This document shows, piece by piece, positions 53,254-64,000 of a stretch of DNA of 64,000 nt (its first letter is position 1; every line of letters begins with the position of its first letter). The position numbers were made by a program, and so were the translations under genes. A model generated the notes under the pieces. The model had not been told where the DNA came from. It did not search any database and worked only from the letters and a program-made list of their open reading frames with translations. The DNA lies in the NCBI GenBank assembly GCA_015179025.1, contig WHUX01000165.1, positions 56,384-120,383 on the forward strand, written 5' to 3'. This DNA comes from Terfezia claveryi. Lineage: Eukaryota > Ascomycota > Pezizomycetes > Pezizales > Pezizaceae.

Positions 53254-56200
53254 ATGAACAGCAACAAAACCCGTTGTCCCTGGTGCAATAGTATGTATGC
53301 TTCTTGGGGAGCATATGCTAATCACATCGAGAACAAACATCCAGACAAACATGAAACATTCACCCCTCGTGCGCGTCAGCAAAACGATGTTCCGCAGCAT
53401 ACAGAGGCCTACATAGAACAATCAGGCCCCATATTGACCCACGAAGGTGAAGCTTCTCCTCGAGGCATTTCAGGTATTGATCATGCTGACGCTAGATAGT
53501 GAAGGTTCTGGCGGAAGGATTTCAGATAATGATGAGGATGAGGATGACTTTGGTCAAGATATTGATGGGGATGACCTCGGCCGAATACAACAACTCTACG
53601 GAGATTTCCAGCCCATAAAACATAACGATATTGATGATCCGGCAAATGACTCGGACACAGAACCAATTCAGGAATCCACCAATTTCCCCCCCGACGCCAA
53701 AGCATATAAAACTGACCAGATTCGGCAGTTGCCAGCTGAATATCAAGCAGGCCAACCACTCCGAGATTTTCCATTCTCGGCGCAACGATCACCGGGATAC
53801 AATCATCTTCATCCCTTCTATAATGCCCGTGATTTCAAGCTGGCCCGGTTTTTTACTTTCAGCAAGGTGCCCCTAACTAAGATTGATCATTTTTTTCGGG
53901 AGAACATCTTGCCAGGGTCACCCACCGACCCTCCGACGTCTGGTGTCTCCTTTAAATCGGGGCACACATTCACCAGACAAACCGACAAAATGGTTACCGA
54001 TCCTGGGTGGGCAAAAGGATCGGTTCAATATGCTGAGTATCCCAAGGCTGATTTCTACTATCGCAACATAATAGATTGTATCAAATATCTATTGCGGCAG
54101 CGAGCCTTTGTGAACCATATGCTCTGGGAACCGGTAAAGTTGTTCAACTCGGATAATGAGAGAATATATTCCGAGCTGAATACAGGATCATGGTGGTGGG
54201 ATCAACAGGTATGCACCCTAATTAAATTACCCTACTATGGCTGCTTGCTTACGTCTTCCAGAAGCAAGTTCCCATCGGGTGTACGGTAGTCCCGGTCCTT
54301 TTGGCGTCGGATCAAACCCATCTCACCAACTTCTCTGGGGACAAGAAGTTATGGCCGCTGTATATGAGTATTGGGAATATCAAATCCACTATTCGCAATA
54401 AACCGACCATGAATGCGTGGATTCCTATTGCCCTACTTCCGATCCCCCCGAAACGCCTTGATAGAATTCCCGGGCACCTTGTCGAGGCTCAGGAATTGGA
54501 CGCCCTCCAGGTTACGCATGGGATCCTGAGTTCCATACTCAGTCCCCTGGCCGACGCAAGAATTCAGCAAGGGACTGAGATGGTATGTTGTGATGAAAAG
54601 GTACGCAACTGCGTGCCTAGGCTATCTGCCTGGTTGGCAGACCACATGGAGAATGTCATAATCCATGGCATTCTTTCCAACAGATGCCCGGTCTGCATTG
54701 CCCCTCCCAATGAATTTGGGGATCTTCCGGACACACCATACGATATATGGAACACTCCTAGTATGCCACTGCATACTACAAATCCAACCTGCACGTGCTT
54801 GAATCCGACGGTGTTAAGAGGATCAACAATGCCCTTTGGCATCTCCCCAACCTTGAACCTCATACTCTTTTTGCAGGGATACTTTCACACACTTCTCCTG
54901 GGATGCTTACCCACCTAATGAAGTGGATCCAGGAATTCCTGGATCACATCGGACGTCTTACGGTGTTCGATCACATATGGTCTCGATTACCACCCTTCCC
55001 AGGGTTTACTAGGCCAAACAAGGCATACCGTTCCGTCACCCAATGGCAGGGTAAGGAAATGCGCAATCTACTACGGGTACTTCTGGCAGTGTTCACAGCT
55101 GCACTCACTAGGAGATCAGATGTCCCTGCAATTGAAACCCGAATAGAGCATCTTGCCACAAGGCAATACTCTGTGTTCGGTATTTAACGGACTTCATTCT
55201 CATTGCACAATACAAGGTGCATACTCCGGGAACAATCCAATCAATGAGGGATTACCTGAGGATTTCATAAGCACAAAGAGGTGTTCCTCCGATTTCATGC
55301 AACAAAGTCCACTAAGGCTGCAGCAAAGGTAGCATCGAAAGACCTCCACACAGAACATCACCGCCTACTGGCGTCGGATGAATTACGTCCCGCTACACCC
55401 TCTAAACGATGCAAGCTCCAGCAGGAGTTGCAACTAGAGACTGAGGAATTGGTGAACGAGACCCTTACCAGTGGTGCACACTACAACTTTCCAAAGATGC
55501 ATTTAATATCGCATTTCGTGGAACAAATAGCCAAATACGGATGTCTCCCGCAATATTCAATAGAGATCTGTGAGGCTTCACATAAGCCTCTCAAAGATGC
55601 ATACCGTCGCAGTAACCACATCAATGCATTGCCACAAATCCTTCGGTCTTACACGCGGGCACACCATTTCGCCATGCGGAAAGAAATCTTGAACAATGGA
55701 TCTCTGATCTTCCCCACATGCCCGACGAAATAAGGAGCATTATTCGTCCGACGCGCAAGGGTTTACATCTCTCTAGTGACGCTGCTCCTGAGCTGACCAG
55801 ACGTAAGTTGCAAGGACCGCTAACTACAACAGATATATATAATCTGGAAACATTGGAGAAACTCTACCAGCTACAGGATGTCAGAGCACTAACAATGACC
55901 TATCTTGCACGCAATCATTACGCCCAGTCCTCCAACCCCGAAACCGACGTCACACGTCTACAGGACGCCCCGTTGGAGGCATTTCATACTCTCCAAGTTG
56001 CGGTTCCAACATTCAATGGTGATGGACACATGCTACACCATGTACGATGCACCGGAGGTAAGTTATTCCGCAACCAAGATGAAAGGCATGACTGGGTGTT
56101 TGTCCGACGTCGCAAGTCAGCACAGGAGAAGGTCCCTGGTGGACTTGATGGCAGGGTTCCTGCCAAACTAAATGCTTTGTTCAAACTGCGAGACATGGCA

Positions 56201-56432
56201 GCCAAAGATACGTACGCCTTGCTCATGTTTCACTAATGACAATAGTGGGATCATCGACGCCCGATGGCCCAGAGGGCATGGTGCGCGTCGGATTGCCGTC
56301 GAAGAATCATGTGATAAGAATTGCGGACATAGAGGCATGGCTCACCTAGTCCCGATCCATGATGGGGAGCTTTATATTATTAACAACCGCATTGATCTAC
56401 ATACGTGGAATGATATTCATGATGGTCACTAG
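53254..56432 (+). pseudogene. Plavaka-type transposase, spliced, frameshifted
   Basis: N-terminal C2H2 finger (CPWCNSMYASWGAYANHIENKH). A one-base loss near 53498 leads into an acidic region and ADFYYRNIIDCIKYLLRQ ... SWWWDQQ. A 53-nt intron (54209-54261, GTATGC...CCAG) restores KQVPIGCTVVPVLLASDQTH, the hallmark of the Plavaka/KDZ core, then NRCPVCIAPPNEFGD. Frame changes follow near 54850, 55190 and 55730. Later conserved blocks are GILSHTSPGML, VTQWQGKEMRNL, YNFPKMHLISHFVEQI, EICEASHKPLKDAYRRSN, PLEAFHTLQVAVPTF, RRRKSAQEKVPGGLDGRVPAKL and a terminal YIINNRIDLHTWNDI. In total about 1050 codons, the family's usual size. At least four frameshifts make it a pseudogene. Confidence 0.82.
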
Positions 56433-56639
56433 ATTACATATAGCTAGCAGAACAATAAATGAACATATAGCTAGCAGATCAATAAAAGAATTTGAATAGA
56501 ATATATATGGAGTATTCCGCAGTCCAAGGGTTTGAGGATGTACACATACGAACATCTAGGAAGTTACAGAGTCAGTACACTCATTAAATTGCGTGCAAGT
56601 AATTTATGCTAGACAGCACTGAAATCACAAATGGCGTCA

Positions 56640-56770
56640 GGTTTGTCATGCGAGGCAGCGGGTGCGCTGCTGGCGTCCGGATTGTGTTGCGAGGTAGCGG
56701 GAGTGCTGCTGGCATCCGGATTGTGTCGCAGGCAGCGGGTACGCTGCTGGCGTCCTGATTGTGTTGCAAC
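56640..56770. repeat. 39-bp tandem repeat, three copies, right subterminal region
   Basis: Unit contains GCAGCGGGTGCGCTGCTGGC and GTCCGGATTGTGTT. Together with the GGACGCACAGG motifs to 56860 it mirrors the left subterminal array. Confidence 0.8.
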
Positions 56771-56878
56771 GCAGCCAGGCGTCCAGACACACAGGACGCA
56801 CAGGACGCACTCGCCCGAGCTCTCGCATCCGGACGCTGGGCCGTGCGTCCAGACGCCACTTTTTTCTTGCTGATGTGC

Positions 56879-58846
56879 TTCGGTTAGCAGCTGTAGTTGT
56901 AAAATACTCAAGGTTGTTGTGGTCAGATAAAACCACGATGATCCCCTTGGCTGACTCCAGATATGGCCTCCATTCTTCAAATGCTCGCACGATGGCCAAC
57001 AGCTCTTTGTTATAGATCTTGTAGTTGTACTCAGCCGGAGAGTGTTTTTTTCGAGAAGTAGGCCATGGGGTGGAGGACCCCGTTGATATACTGAGACAAG
57101 ATCCCCGCGAAGACATAGTCGGAGGTGTCAGTTTTCATGATACATTCGCTATCTGGGTCAAAGTGGGCCAGGATTGGTACTGAGCAGAAGGCTTTCTTGA
57201 GGTTCTGGAAGGCAGATTGGGCTTCTAGATTCCAGTCGAAATGCCAGTCTTTTTTGGTCAGGGCGGTGAGGGGGGCTACAATCTTCGAATACCCTACAAT
57301 GAACCGTTGGTAGAAGTTAGCAAATCCCAGGAAGGCTTGAACGTCCTTGAGATTTGCTGGGATTTGCCATTCCTGGACAGCGGTGACCTTAGCAGGGTCC
57401 ATCCTGATGCCTTCTGTGGTGATGATTAACCCCAGATACTTGACCTCCTGCACATGAAACTCACACTTCTCGGGCTTGAGATACAATCTGGCTTGCTCCA
57501 GCTTTTCCAACACCTGCCGGACATGAATTTTATGTTCTACTAGGGTATCCGAATAAATCAAGATATCGTTGAGATAAGCCATGTAGAACATATCCATGAA
57601 GTCTTGCAGGGTGTCATTAATAAAGTGTTGGAAAGAGGCCGGGGCGTTGGTTAAGCCAAAGGGCATGACATTGTACTCGAAATAGCCATAGCGAGTTCGA
57701 AAGGCTGTTTTCCACTCATCCCCCTCGACAATCTGTACCAAGTTGTATGCCCACTTCAAATCCAGTTTGGTGAACCATTTGGCCTTGGAAAACATGGCTA
57801 GTGTCTCCTGAATTAGAGGCAGGAGATATCTGTTCTTGACCGTTATCTCATTCAGCTCCCGATAATCTACACACAATCGCAGAGAACTGTCCGATTTTTT
57901 CACAAACAGCACAGGGGCAGCTGCTAGAGAAGAGCTCTGACGAATGAAGCTCTTGTTGAGGTTTTCCTCCAGGTATTTCTTCAGGGCCTGCAGCTCCACC
58001 CGGGACATTCCGTAAAGAGGCTCATAGGGGGGAGGTCTTACCCTCTACCAGCGGAATTGTGTGGTCATATGGTCGGTGGGGCGCTAGCTTCTCTGCGGCT
58101 TTTTCCGAGAACAGATCAATGAACTCGTGATATTCATTCGGGACCATGGACTTCCATTCTTCCTTGGACCGCATCTTATTAATTTCCAGGTGAACTTTGC
58201 AGATTGATAGAGTATGGGCTTTCAGCTTGTGCCTTCTGGTAAGGTAAGTAAAGGCCCCTGCTCCAATGAAGTTGATATCGAGGGGTTTTAGTAGGGGGGC
58301 TTCTGCCATCACCTGACTAGGATCCTCTACTGGGGGTAGTAGGGCACATAATCCTTTAACGGTAGTTTGTGGGGCACCGCAGTGCTTCTCGCAATACCCA
58401 CTGTTGAAGTTCAAGGTGAAAGAGCCAAAGTTAATGGAGACATCATGCATTCGAAGCCAGGGGATCCCCAGGACAATGGGGTATTTGAGCTTAGTTACAA
58501 ACATGGGGAGGAATGGTCTCTAATGGCACTAGGTAGGTATGCGAGGTCAGTAATAGCTCCGGAAGAGATAGGGCAGCTATCAATGACATCAAGAAGGCAG
58601 GAGGTCTTTAGCTTAGCTGTTGGTATCAAAATTTTATTGACAAAGGTCTGATCAATGAAGGCTATTCCTAAAGCACCACAATCTATGAGAGCTGATATTA
58701 CTACTATTTTACTATTGAATTGACAATTATTAGTACTACAAAATGCTCACCAAACAGGCGAGATTCATCAACAGACATAGATGTAGGAACAGAAAACGCA
58801 GACAAAGATAAATGATCTAGAGCAGGTCCCTTGCTAGTGTCAGTAA
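56879..58846 (-). pseudogene. pol: E3 pol, protease, RT and RNase H part
   Basis: Protease end (VTKLKYPIVLGIPWLRMHDV), RT ([34 protein letters not shown]; active site YLND near 57590 instead of YLDD) and RNase H ([11 protein letters not shown], then [20 protein letters not shown]). It runs to [17 protein letters not shown] where the Plavaka element cuts it. A shift near 58020 and another near 57045 break the frame. The Asp-to-Asn change and YNYK in place of CNYE fit G-to-A decay. Confidence 0.87.
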
Positions 58847-59948
58847 CTAGGCAAAGGACTCTCTTTTTCCCGACTCTTCAACCTCTTCGATCCATGATTC
58901 GGATATGGCATGGGCGGCCAGGGAGCGGTTCTTGTGGAAGGGACATGCTGCAATGAAGTGGTTGCCCTTTCCGCATGCAATGCACAAACCGTTAGTGCGG
59001 CGGCAGTCCCTTTCCTCTTGGGTGAGGCGGGGTCTCCCAGACGAGAGATCCATAGGGGTGGTCCCTTCTGCGACCAACGATGGGTGCGCAGGTTTGTTAG
59101 CCGAGGCTGGAACTTGGGCAAGCTTGGGGGTTAGTTGTTGTTGCTGGTACTGTTGTAGTGGTTGCTGAGGTGAGCAGGTGGCAGGGCGGAAGATAGGGCG
59201 GGTGTCTCAACCTAGCCATCCGTTGTTTCACCCTGGATGCCTGGTCGATTAATTTGTCGAGACTCTTGGTCTCTGGGAGGGTGACTATAGCTTATTGAAG
59301 CTTGTCATTCAGTCCCTCCTGGAACTGCTCGAGCTTTGACTGGTCGTTCTATAATACTTTTGCTGCCAGCCTGGAGAACTCTGCCACATATGTGGACAGA
59401 TCTGAATTACATTGTTTCAGGGCTCGGAGGCTCGGCTAGTCGTGCTCATGCTATCGGGGTCCCCAAAAGCCCTGTCCAGAATAGCTAAGAGTGCTGGGAT
59501 GCCGTCCAGCTTAATCCCACTCTCAAGGACATATAGCTGGATTTGATCTACTGCTTTACCCTCCAGCAGGGCAAAGACATAAGCCAATCGGTGTTGCTCA
59601 GATAGGAATCTGGCTGAGTCCCTATTGAGTTTGAGGTTTACTGAGTTCTTCCAGGCTCGGAGGTGAGCCCTATCCCTATTGAATTTGGGGGGGTTAGAAT
59701 ACTTTCGGTTTTGGTGGTTGGGGCGAGGGGTGGGGTTGCCGACATAGCGGCCATAGTGTGGAGATCTCAGTTTTCGTTCGGCCAGAGCCAAGCTATTGCC
59801 AAGTTCGGCCTAGATGGCATCCATGGCCTCGAAAATGTCGATAACCTTTCGACAATAGGCATTCATTTTCGTTCGGGCTTGAGAGTATAGGGGAGCTTCT
59901 CTATGTCTGGAACCTGATGGCAGGTGGTGGGAGAGCTGCTCCTGACAT
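58847..59948 (-). pseudogene. gag: E3 gag
   Basis: Starts MSGAALPPPAIRF 37 nt after the LTR. A shift near 59870 leads to YCRKVIDIFEAMDAI and LALAERKL, then the capsid core (PPKFNRDRAHLRAWKNSVNLKL, YVFALLEGKAVDQIQ, AFGDPDS). The knuckle CIACGKGNHFIAAC is complete (C-X2-C-X4-H-X4-C), unlike E1 and E4. The C-terminal GGGAAAA heptamer precedes the stop as in E1. Further breaks near 59417 and 59215. Confidence 0.83.
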
Positions 59949-59984
59949 GACTGCATACCAGTTGGTCTAAAGGATCCAACATAG

Positions 59985-60546
59985 TGTAATGAGGGGCTCT
60001 GGGGGACAAGGCGACCAAGGGGTATGCCGGGGCAGTGGCAAAGGGGAATCGCATACGTAGGAGTACTACATATGTGATCTGGGGAAAGGCTAGGGTAACA
60101 CACATGTAGAAACGCTACGTGTGTGACCAGGGAAGGCTGGGACAGGGGCAAGGGCAAGAGGCAAGAGAGGCAGAGGGCAAGGGGCACGAGACATACGAAA
60201 GCAGTTGCCGTGTGTGTCGGAGGGAGGTAGCTATGCTGTAGAGCTGTTCACGAGACAAGGGGAGGCACAAGGGGGTGCACAAGCATTGGGAGAGGCAAGG
60301 TCCTGTATTGGATATACAAGACGTTGGATAGAGATCCAACGAGAGGGGGGAGAAACGAAGATATATATATATGATTCCAGGCCAAGGCCATGGAAGGAAT
60401 AAGCTTCCCGAGATTCCTATCTCGGAAGCTAAGTTAACAAATACCATCGACGACACCCGAACAAGCCTGTTCGAGTGTCAGAAGAGCACGATACCCGAAC
60501 AAGCCTGTTCGAGTGTCAAATCAAGACGAAGAACACAGTTGTGACA
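59985..60546 (-). repeat. E3 5' LTR
   Basis: 562 bp, starting TGTCACAACTGTG at 60546. Two GAACAGGCTTGTTC palindromes in U3, an ATCCAACGT self-primer after TATATATAT, and ACACGTAG palindromes near the end. The primer site just inside reads ATGTTGGAT, one G-U pair from perfect complementarity. Confidence 0.92.
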
Positions 60547-61008
60547 GCAAGCAATATCGAGTGGTTGCATTAGGTGAGTAGAGTGCAGTGGAAGACAATA
60601 TAGAACAATTCAATGATCTAGAGTATATTCAACTACTGGCCAAGTGATATGAGAGCTATGTCTATCTATAATTAGCATGCGCCATGGAGGAGTGCTACCA
60701 GTAGGTGTACTAGTAGGAATGCTTGGAATTGTATATTTATCGAAATGCTTTATAATATAATCCAACCCTAGATTATTATCCATATAGCTACTAGGTGAAT
60801 GGCTAAATATAGCAGGCCTAGAGTCTGTTGCATAAAACCTAATGCAATACACTTTATTTGCCTATACTATAAATGGTGGGATTACGTAACTACTAGCACT
60901 TATAGTTTCAAGCACTGAACAGAACTCTTGATTGCCATCAGTCCTAGCTACCTTAGATCTTGCACTTGCTCGAACAATAGCTTTCTGCTGACCAACTGCT
61001 AGACCTAT
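60547..61008 (-). pseudogene. pogo-type transposase relic, core part
   Basis: Minus strand: AIVRASARSKVARTDGNQEF, SVLETISASSYVIPPFIV, FSHSPSSYMDNNLGLDYI, MLIIDRHSSHITWPV and LMQPLDIAC. These are the DDE_1 core blocks including the second and third catalytic Asp. It is cut at 60547 by E3 and at 61008 by E4. The N-terminus is outside the window. Confidence 0.8.
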
Positions 61009-61518
61009 TATTACAACCATCCCTTCCCAGCCTAGTCTAACCTCGTTATTATTATTCGTTGTTCTTTCTAGCATCACCTGTGACGCAGGTGATAGCGTTG
61101 TTATCTCGGGCCCCGAGATAAGGGGTCTCGGAAACCTTATTCCTTCCAATGGCCTTGGCCAGGAAGGAAGCCTGTATATATAGCTTGCTCTCTCCGCCCT
61201 CTCATTGGATCCCTATCCAATGTCTTGTATATCCAATACAGGACCTTGCTTCCCCAGCGCTTGTGCACCTCCTTGTGCATATCCTTGTCTCGAACAATCA
61301 ACTCTGCAGTACAGCTGCCTCTCTTGTCACATGCAGCAACTGCCTCCGCGTGTCTTATGTCCCTTGCCCTCTGCCTCTCTTGCCTCTTGCCTCTTGCCCT
61401 TGCCTTCCGTCTCAGTCTTCCCCTGGTCACACATGTAGCGCTCCTACGTGTACGATTGCCCCTTGCCACTTCCCTGGCATACCCCTTGGTCGCCTTGTCC
61501 ACCAGAGCCTTCGTTACA
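61009..61518 (+). repeat. E4 5' LTR
   Basis: Begins TATTACAACC (decayed TGTCACAACC) and ends TTACA. Contains a CACCTG palindrome (61073-61093) missing from E1, the CCCGAGATAAGGGGTCTCGG hairpin, TATATATAG at about 61175, ATCCAATGT as the partner of the primer site, and one ACACGTAG-type palindrome instead of two. Confidence 0.85.
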
Positions 61519-61549
61519 CTACGTTGGATCGCTCTGACCAACTGGTACA

Positions 61550-62699
61550 ATGTCCGAACCAACCCCGTTACCCACCGACAGGTTCCAGGCATAGAGGGAA
61601 ACCCCAATACCCTCAGACCCTGCCCAGCTGTTGGAATACCGCCGAATGGCCATCGATATCTTCACTGCTACTATAAGATTGGCGAAAAACAAGGAGCGGA
61701 GCTCCAGTATACCGAATGAAGGCTGAAAGAAGCTGAAGATGAAATCCTTCTTCTTCGAGAAGACCTTGCAGACGACTGAATAACTATTCGCAATCTCAAC
61801 CGTACCCTTGCTGCCGCAACCGCACAGGCACCGGTGACTGCTATGCCCACCAAAACCCAAGACCTCCCCACCCCACCCAAATTTAATGGTGAACAGGCCC
61901 GCCTCAAGGCCTGGAAAAACTCGATCAATATTAAGCTCAATGGAGATGCTACTAAATTTCCAACCACCCAGCAAAAACTCACCTACGTTTATGGCCTGTT
62001 GGAGGGAAGGCTCTGGACCAAGTCCAGCCCTATGTTTTGGGAACAGGGATCAATCTAGGAACATTTCCACCTTATTCATTATCTTGATCGAGCCGTTTGG
62101 GGATCTGGATCCAGAAGAAGAACGGCCACAAGAGCCCTTCGAGCCCTTCGACAAAAGAACACTGACCTCGCTACCTATGTGGCTGAATTCTCTAGGTTGG
62201 CTACTGAAGTCGACTGGAGTGACAAAATAAATTGGATCAATTCCAGGAAGGCCTAAGCGTGGAGCTAAGGTAGGCACTCATAATTTCCCAGATGTCCACA
62301 CCCTCGAGGAGTTCATTGATCAGGCTAGCCGATTGGAGCAAAAGATGGCCAGGTTTAGAAATAGCCTGAAGGCCTCCCCCACCGCAGCCCCCTGCTCGAC
62401 TTTCTCACCTGCTCGCACTCAGCCACAGACCCCTATTACCAACAACCCAGCCCACCCTTCCCTTATAGCCGGTAGACCAGCGCCTATGGATCTATCAGCA
62501 GGCAGGCCTCGCCTGACCCACGAAGAGAGAGAACGCCACCAGAATAATGGGCTATGCATAGCCTGTGGGAAGGCCGACCACTTCATTGTGGCCTATCCCC
62601 TTTGAAAAAAACCGCTCCCTAGTCGTCCACGCCATCTCAGACACCCCAGCCAGGATTGTGGAGGTAGATGAGTCGAAAAAAGCCCTGTCCCTTGCCTAG
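61550..62699 (+). pseudogene. gag: E4 gag
   Basis: Starts MSEPTPLPTDRFQA then TAG. Shifts lie near 61670, 62020 and 62230. Capsid core LPTPPKFNGEQARLKAWKNS, then PMDLSAGRPRLTHEERE, then a knuckle with Tyr for the last Cys (CIACGKADHFIVAY), the same change as E1. The frameshift heptamer is decayed to GAAAAAA. It ends TAG 62697. Confidence 0.83.
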
Positions 62700-64000
62700 T
62701 CACTGACACTAGCAAGGACCTACATCAGGTCATCTGTACTTGTCCGCTTTTTCTGTTCCTTCTTTGTCTATGTCTGTTGACGAGGCTCACCTTTTTGGTG
62801 AGCATTTTGTTGTACCTATCACAATATCTTTCAATGGTAAAACACTCGTTACTTCTGCCGTTGTAGACTGTAGAGCCTCAGGAATTGCCTTCATCGACCA
62901 GACCTTTGTCAGTAAGTATGCTATACCCACCTGTAAGCTCAAGACCCCTGCCTCCTTAATATTATTGACGGCCGACCTATCTCTTCTGGAGCCATTACCG
63001 ACCTCGCCTGTACTCCTGCCCAGATTGGGGACTACTCTGAAAGCCTCCCTATGTTTGTTACAAAGCTCAAGTATCCAATTGTCCTCGGAATCCCATGGCT
63101 TAGAATGCATGATGTATCAGTCAGCTTTGGCTCTTATACCCTGCAGTTTAATAGCCCTTACTACAAAAGCCACTGTGGAAACCCAAAGGCCACCATTACT
63201 GGGCTGTGTGTATTGCCGCCTCCAATAATTCACCCAACCCAGGTGGTACACCATCCTACACACGTTAATGTTCCCTCTGTCCCCCTCGCGCCCCTAAAAC
63301 CCCTAAACGTTAGCTTCGTCGGAGCAGAGGCTTTCGCTTACCTTACTAGGAGGCACAAGCTGAAGGCACACGCTCTCTCCATATATGAGGTAAACCTAGA
63401 GATCAACAAGATGAGATCCAAGAAGGAGTGGAAATCTATGGTTCCAGACGAATATCATGAATTTATTGACCTGTTCTTAGAAAAAGCTGTGGAAAAGCTT
63501 GCCCCCCACCGACCATACAATCACACAATCCCGCTGGTAGAAGGTAAGACCCCCCCTTATGGACCTCTCTATGGGATGTTTCAGGTGGAACTGGAAGCTC
63601 TGAAAAAGTACTTGGAGGAAAACCTCAACAAGAGCTTTATTTGCCACAGCTCCTCCTCAGGGGTGCCCCAGTGCTATTCGTAAAGAAGTCGGATAGCTCT
63701 CTTCGGTTATATGTTGATTATCATGGCCTGAACGAGATAACGGTCAAAAACAAGTATCCCTTACCCCTGATTCAGAAGACATTAGCCAGGCTTTCCAAAG
63801 CAAAGTGGTTCACCAAATTGGATCTGAGGGGGCTTACAACCTGGTACGGATCGCCAAGGGAGAGGAGTGGAAAACTGCCTTCCGGACACGATATGGCCAT
63901 TTCGAGTACAATGTAATGCCCTTCGACCTAACTAATGCCCCGGCCTCCTTCCAGCACTTTATTAATGACACTCTATGAGACTTCCTGGATATGTTCTGCA
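62700..64000 (+). pseudogene. pol: E4 pol, protease and RT start (partial)
   Basis: Protease active site VVDCRASG (Gly changed to Arg), then a shift near 62950 and VTKLKYPIVLGIPWLRMHDV. The RT begins at [20 protein letters not shown], with shifts near 63650 and 63825, and continues [20 protein letters not shown]. It is cut by the window end before the RT active site. Confidence 0.87.

Larger units (their letters stand above)
48340..56875 (+). mobile_element. Plavaka-type (KDZ/CACTA-related) DNA transposon, about 8.5 kb
   Basis: Termini ATCAGCAAGAAA (48340) and TTTCTTGCTGATG (to 56875) are inverted repeats. TGC at 48337-48339 and 56876-56878 is a likely 3-bp target duplication. E3 pol resumes on both sides in the same region. 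Subterminal GGACGCAC/GGGACGCA repeats (48357-48600; 56640-56860) are as usual in CACTA-like elements. It carries a transposase gene (+), two divergent genes (-) and a tRNA-like sequence. Confidence 0.82.
39927..60546 (-). mobile_element. Ty3/gypsy retrotransposon E3 (E1 lineage), split by two later insertions
   Basis: TSD GCAAG at 39922-39926 and 60547-60551. 5' LTR at 59985-60546 (562 bp). 3' LTR in two parts (46447-46027 and 40068-39927), interrupted by E2'. Pol is interrupted at 48337/56878 by the Plavaka-type element. Removing both insertions leaves an element of about 6.1 kb with the same order as E1. It is the oldest intact layer of the nest after the pogo relic. Confidence 0.9.
61009..64000 (+). 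mobile_element. Ty3/gypsy retrotransposon E4 (E1 lineage), continues past the window
   Basis: The 5' LTR (61009-61518), gag and the first half of pol are present. The 3' end is outside the window, so the target duplication (left side CCTAT at 61004-61008) cannot be checked. It is more decayed than E1. Confidence 0.88.

Overview
This is a gene-poor, transposon-dense stretch of nuclear DNA from a filamentous fungus. Evidence for a fungus: chromodomain Ty3/gypsy elements, a Ty1/copia element, Tad-like LINE pieces with RNase H, Fot1/pogo DD35D transposases, a Plavaka-type (KDZ/CACTA-related) DNA transposon, introns of about 40-60 nt with GTAAGT/GTATGT and CTAAT signals, and heavy C-to-T/G-to-A decay like repeat-induced point mutation (RIP). 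Plavaka and DUF6532-like genes are best known from Agaricomycetes, while strong RIP and Fot1 elements are typical of Ascomycota, so I leave the phylum open within Dikarya. No convincing conserved host gene was found.

Layout. 1-3080: low-complexity and tandem repeats around one repeat-containing 145-codon frame. 3087-5017 (-): a four-exon integrase gene with a Cys-rich tail, one frameshift. 5870-6246 and 12436-12869: one AT-rich decayed gypsy relic split by gypsy element E1 (6247-12435, 548-bp LTRs, TSD AGGAT). 12949-18887: gypsy element E2, sitting in a decayed LTR. 20083-22678: Fot1/pogo transposon with 47-bp TIRs and TA target duplication. 22896-26535: a tandem duplication carrying an orphan gene and its broken paralogue; the second copy is split by a LINE relic. 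26595-27170: a small TIR-bounded relic of an integrase transposon. 28626-33427: copia element E5 with apparently identical LTRs and one stop codon. 34181-35491: 5'-truncated LINE with a 15-bp TSD. 35507-39050: decayed and unrecognised.

39051-64000 is a nested tower. A pogo transposase relic (39051-39926 plus 60547-61008, minus strand) is split by gypsy element E3 (39927-60546, minus, TSD GCAAG) and by E4 (plus, 61009 to the window end). E3 is itself split twice: by E2' (40069-46021, a second copy of the E2 family, TSD GTGAC) in its 3' LTR, and by an 8.5-kb Plavaka-type element (48340-56875) in its pol gene. The Plavaka element carries a transposase, a DUF6532-like gene, a third gene of unknown function and a tRNA-like sequence.

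The most informative biology is in the gypsy LTRs. In both lineages 9 nt just inside the 5' LTR (the primer-binding position) are complementary to 9 nt about 40 nt downstream of the LTR TATA box, and the two sides co-vary between lineages. This is the signature of Tf1/sushi-type self-primed reverse transcription. E1 and E3 share a phased GGGAAAA heptamer 18 nt before the gag stop, a candidate -1 frameshift site. Palindromes recur in the LTRs of otherwise different families.
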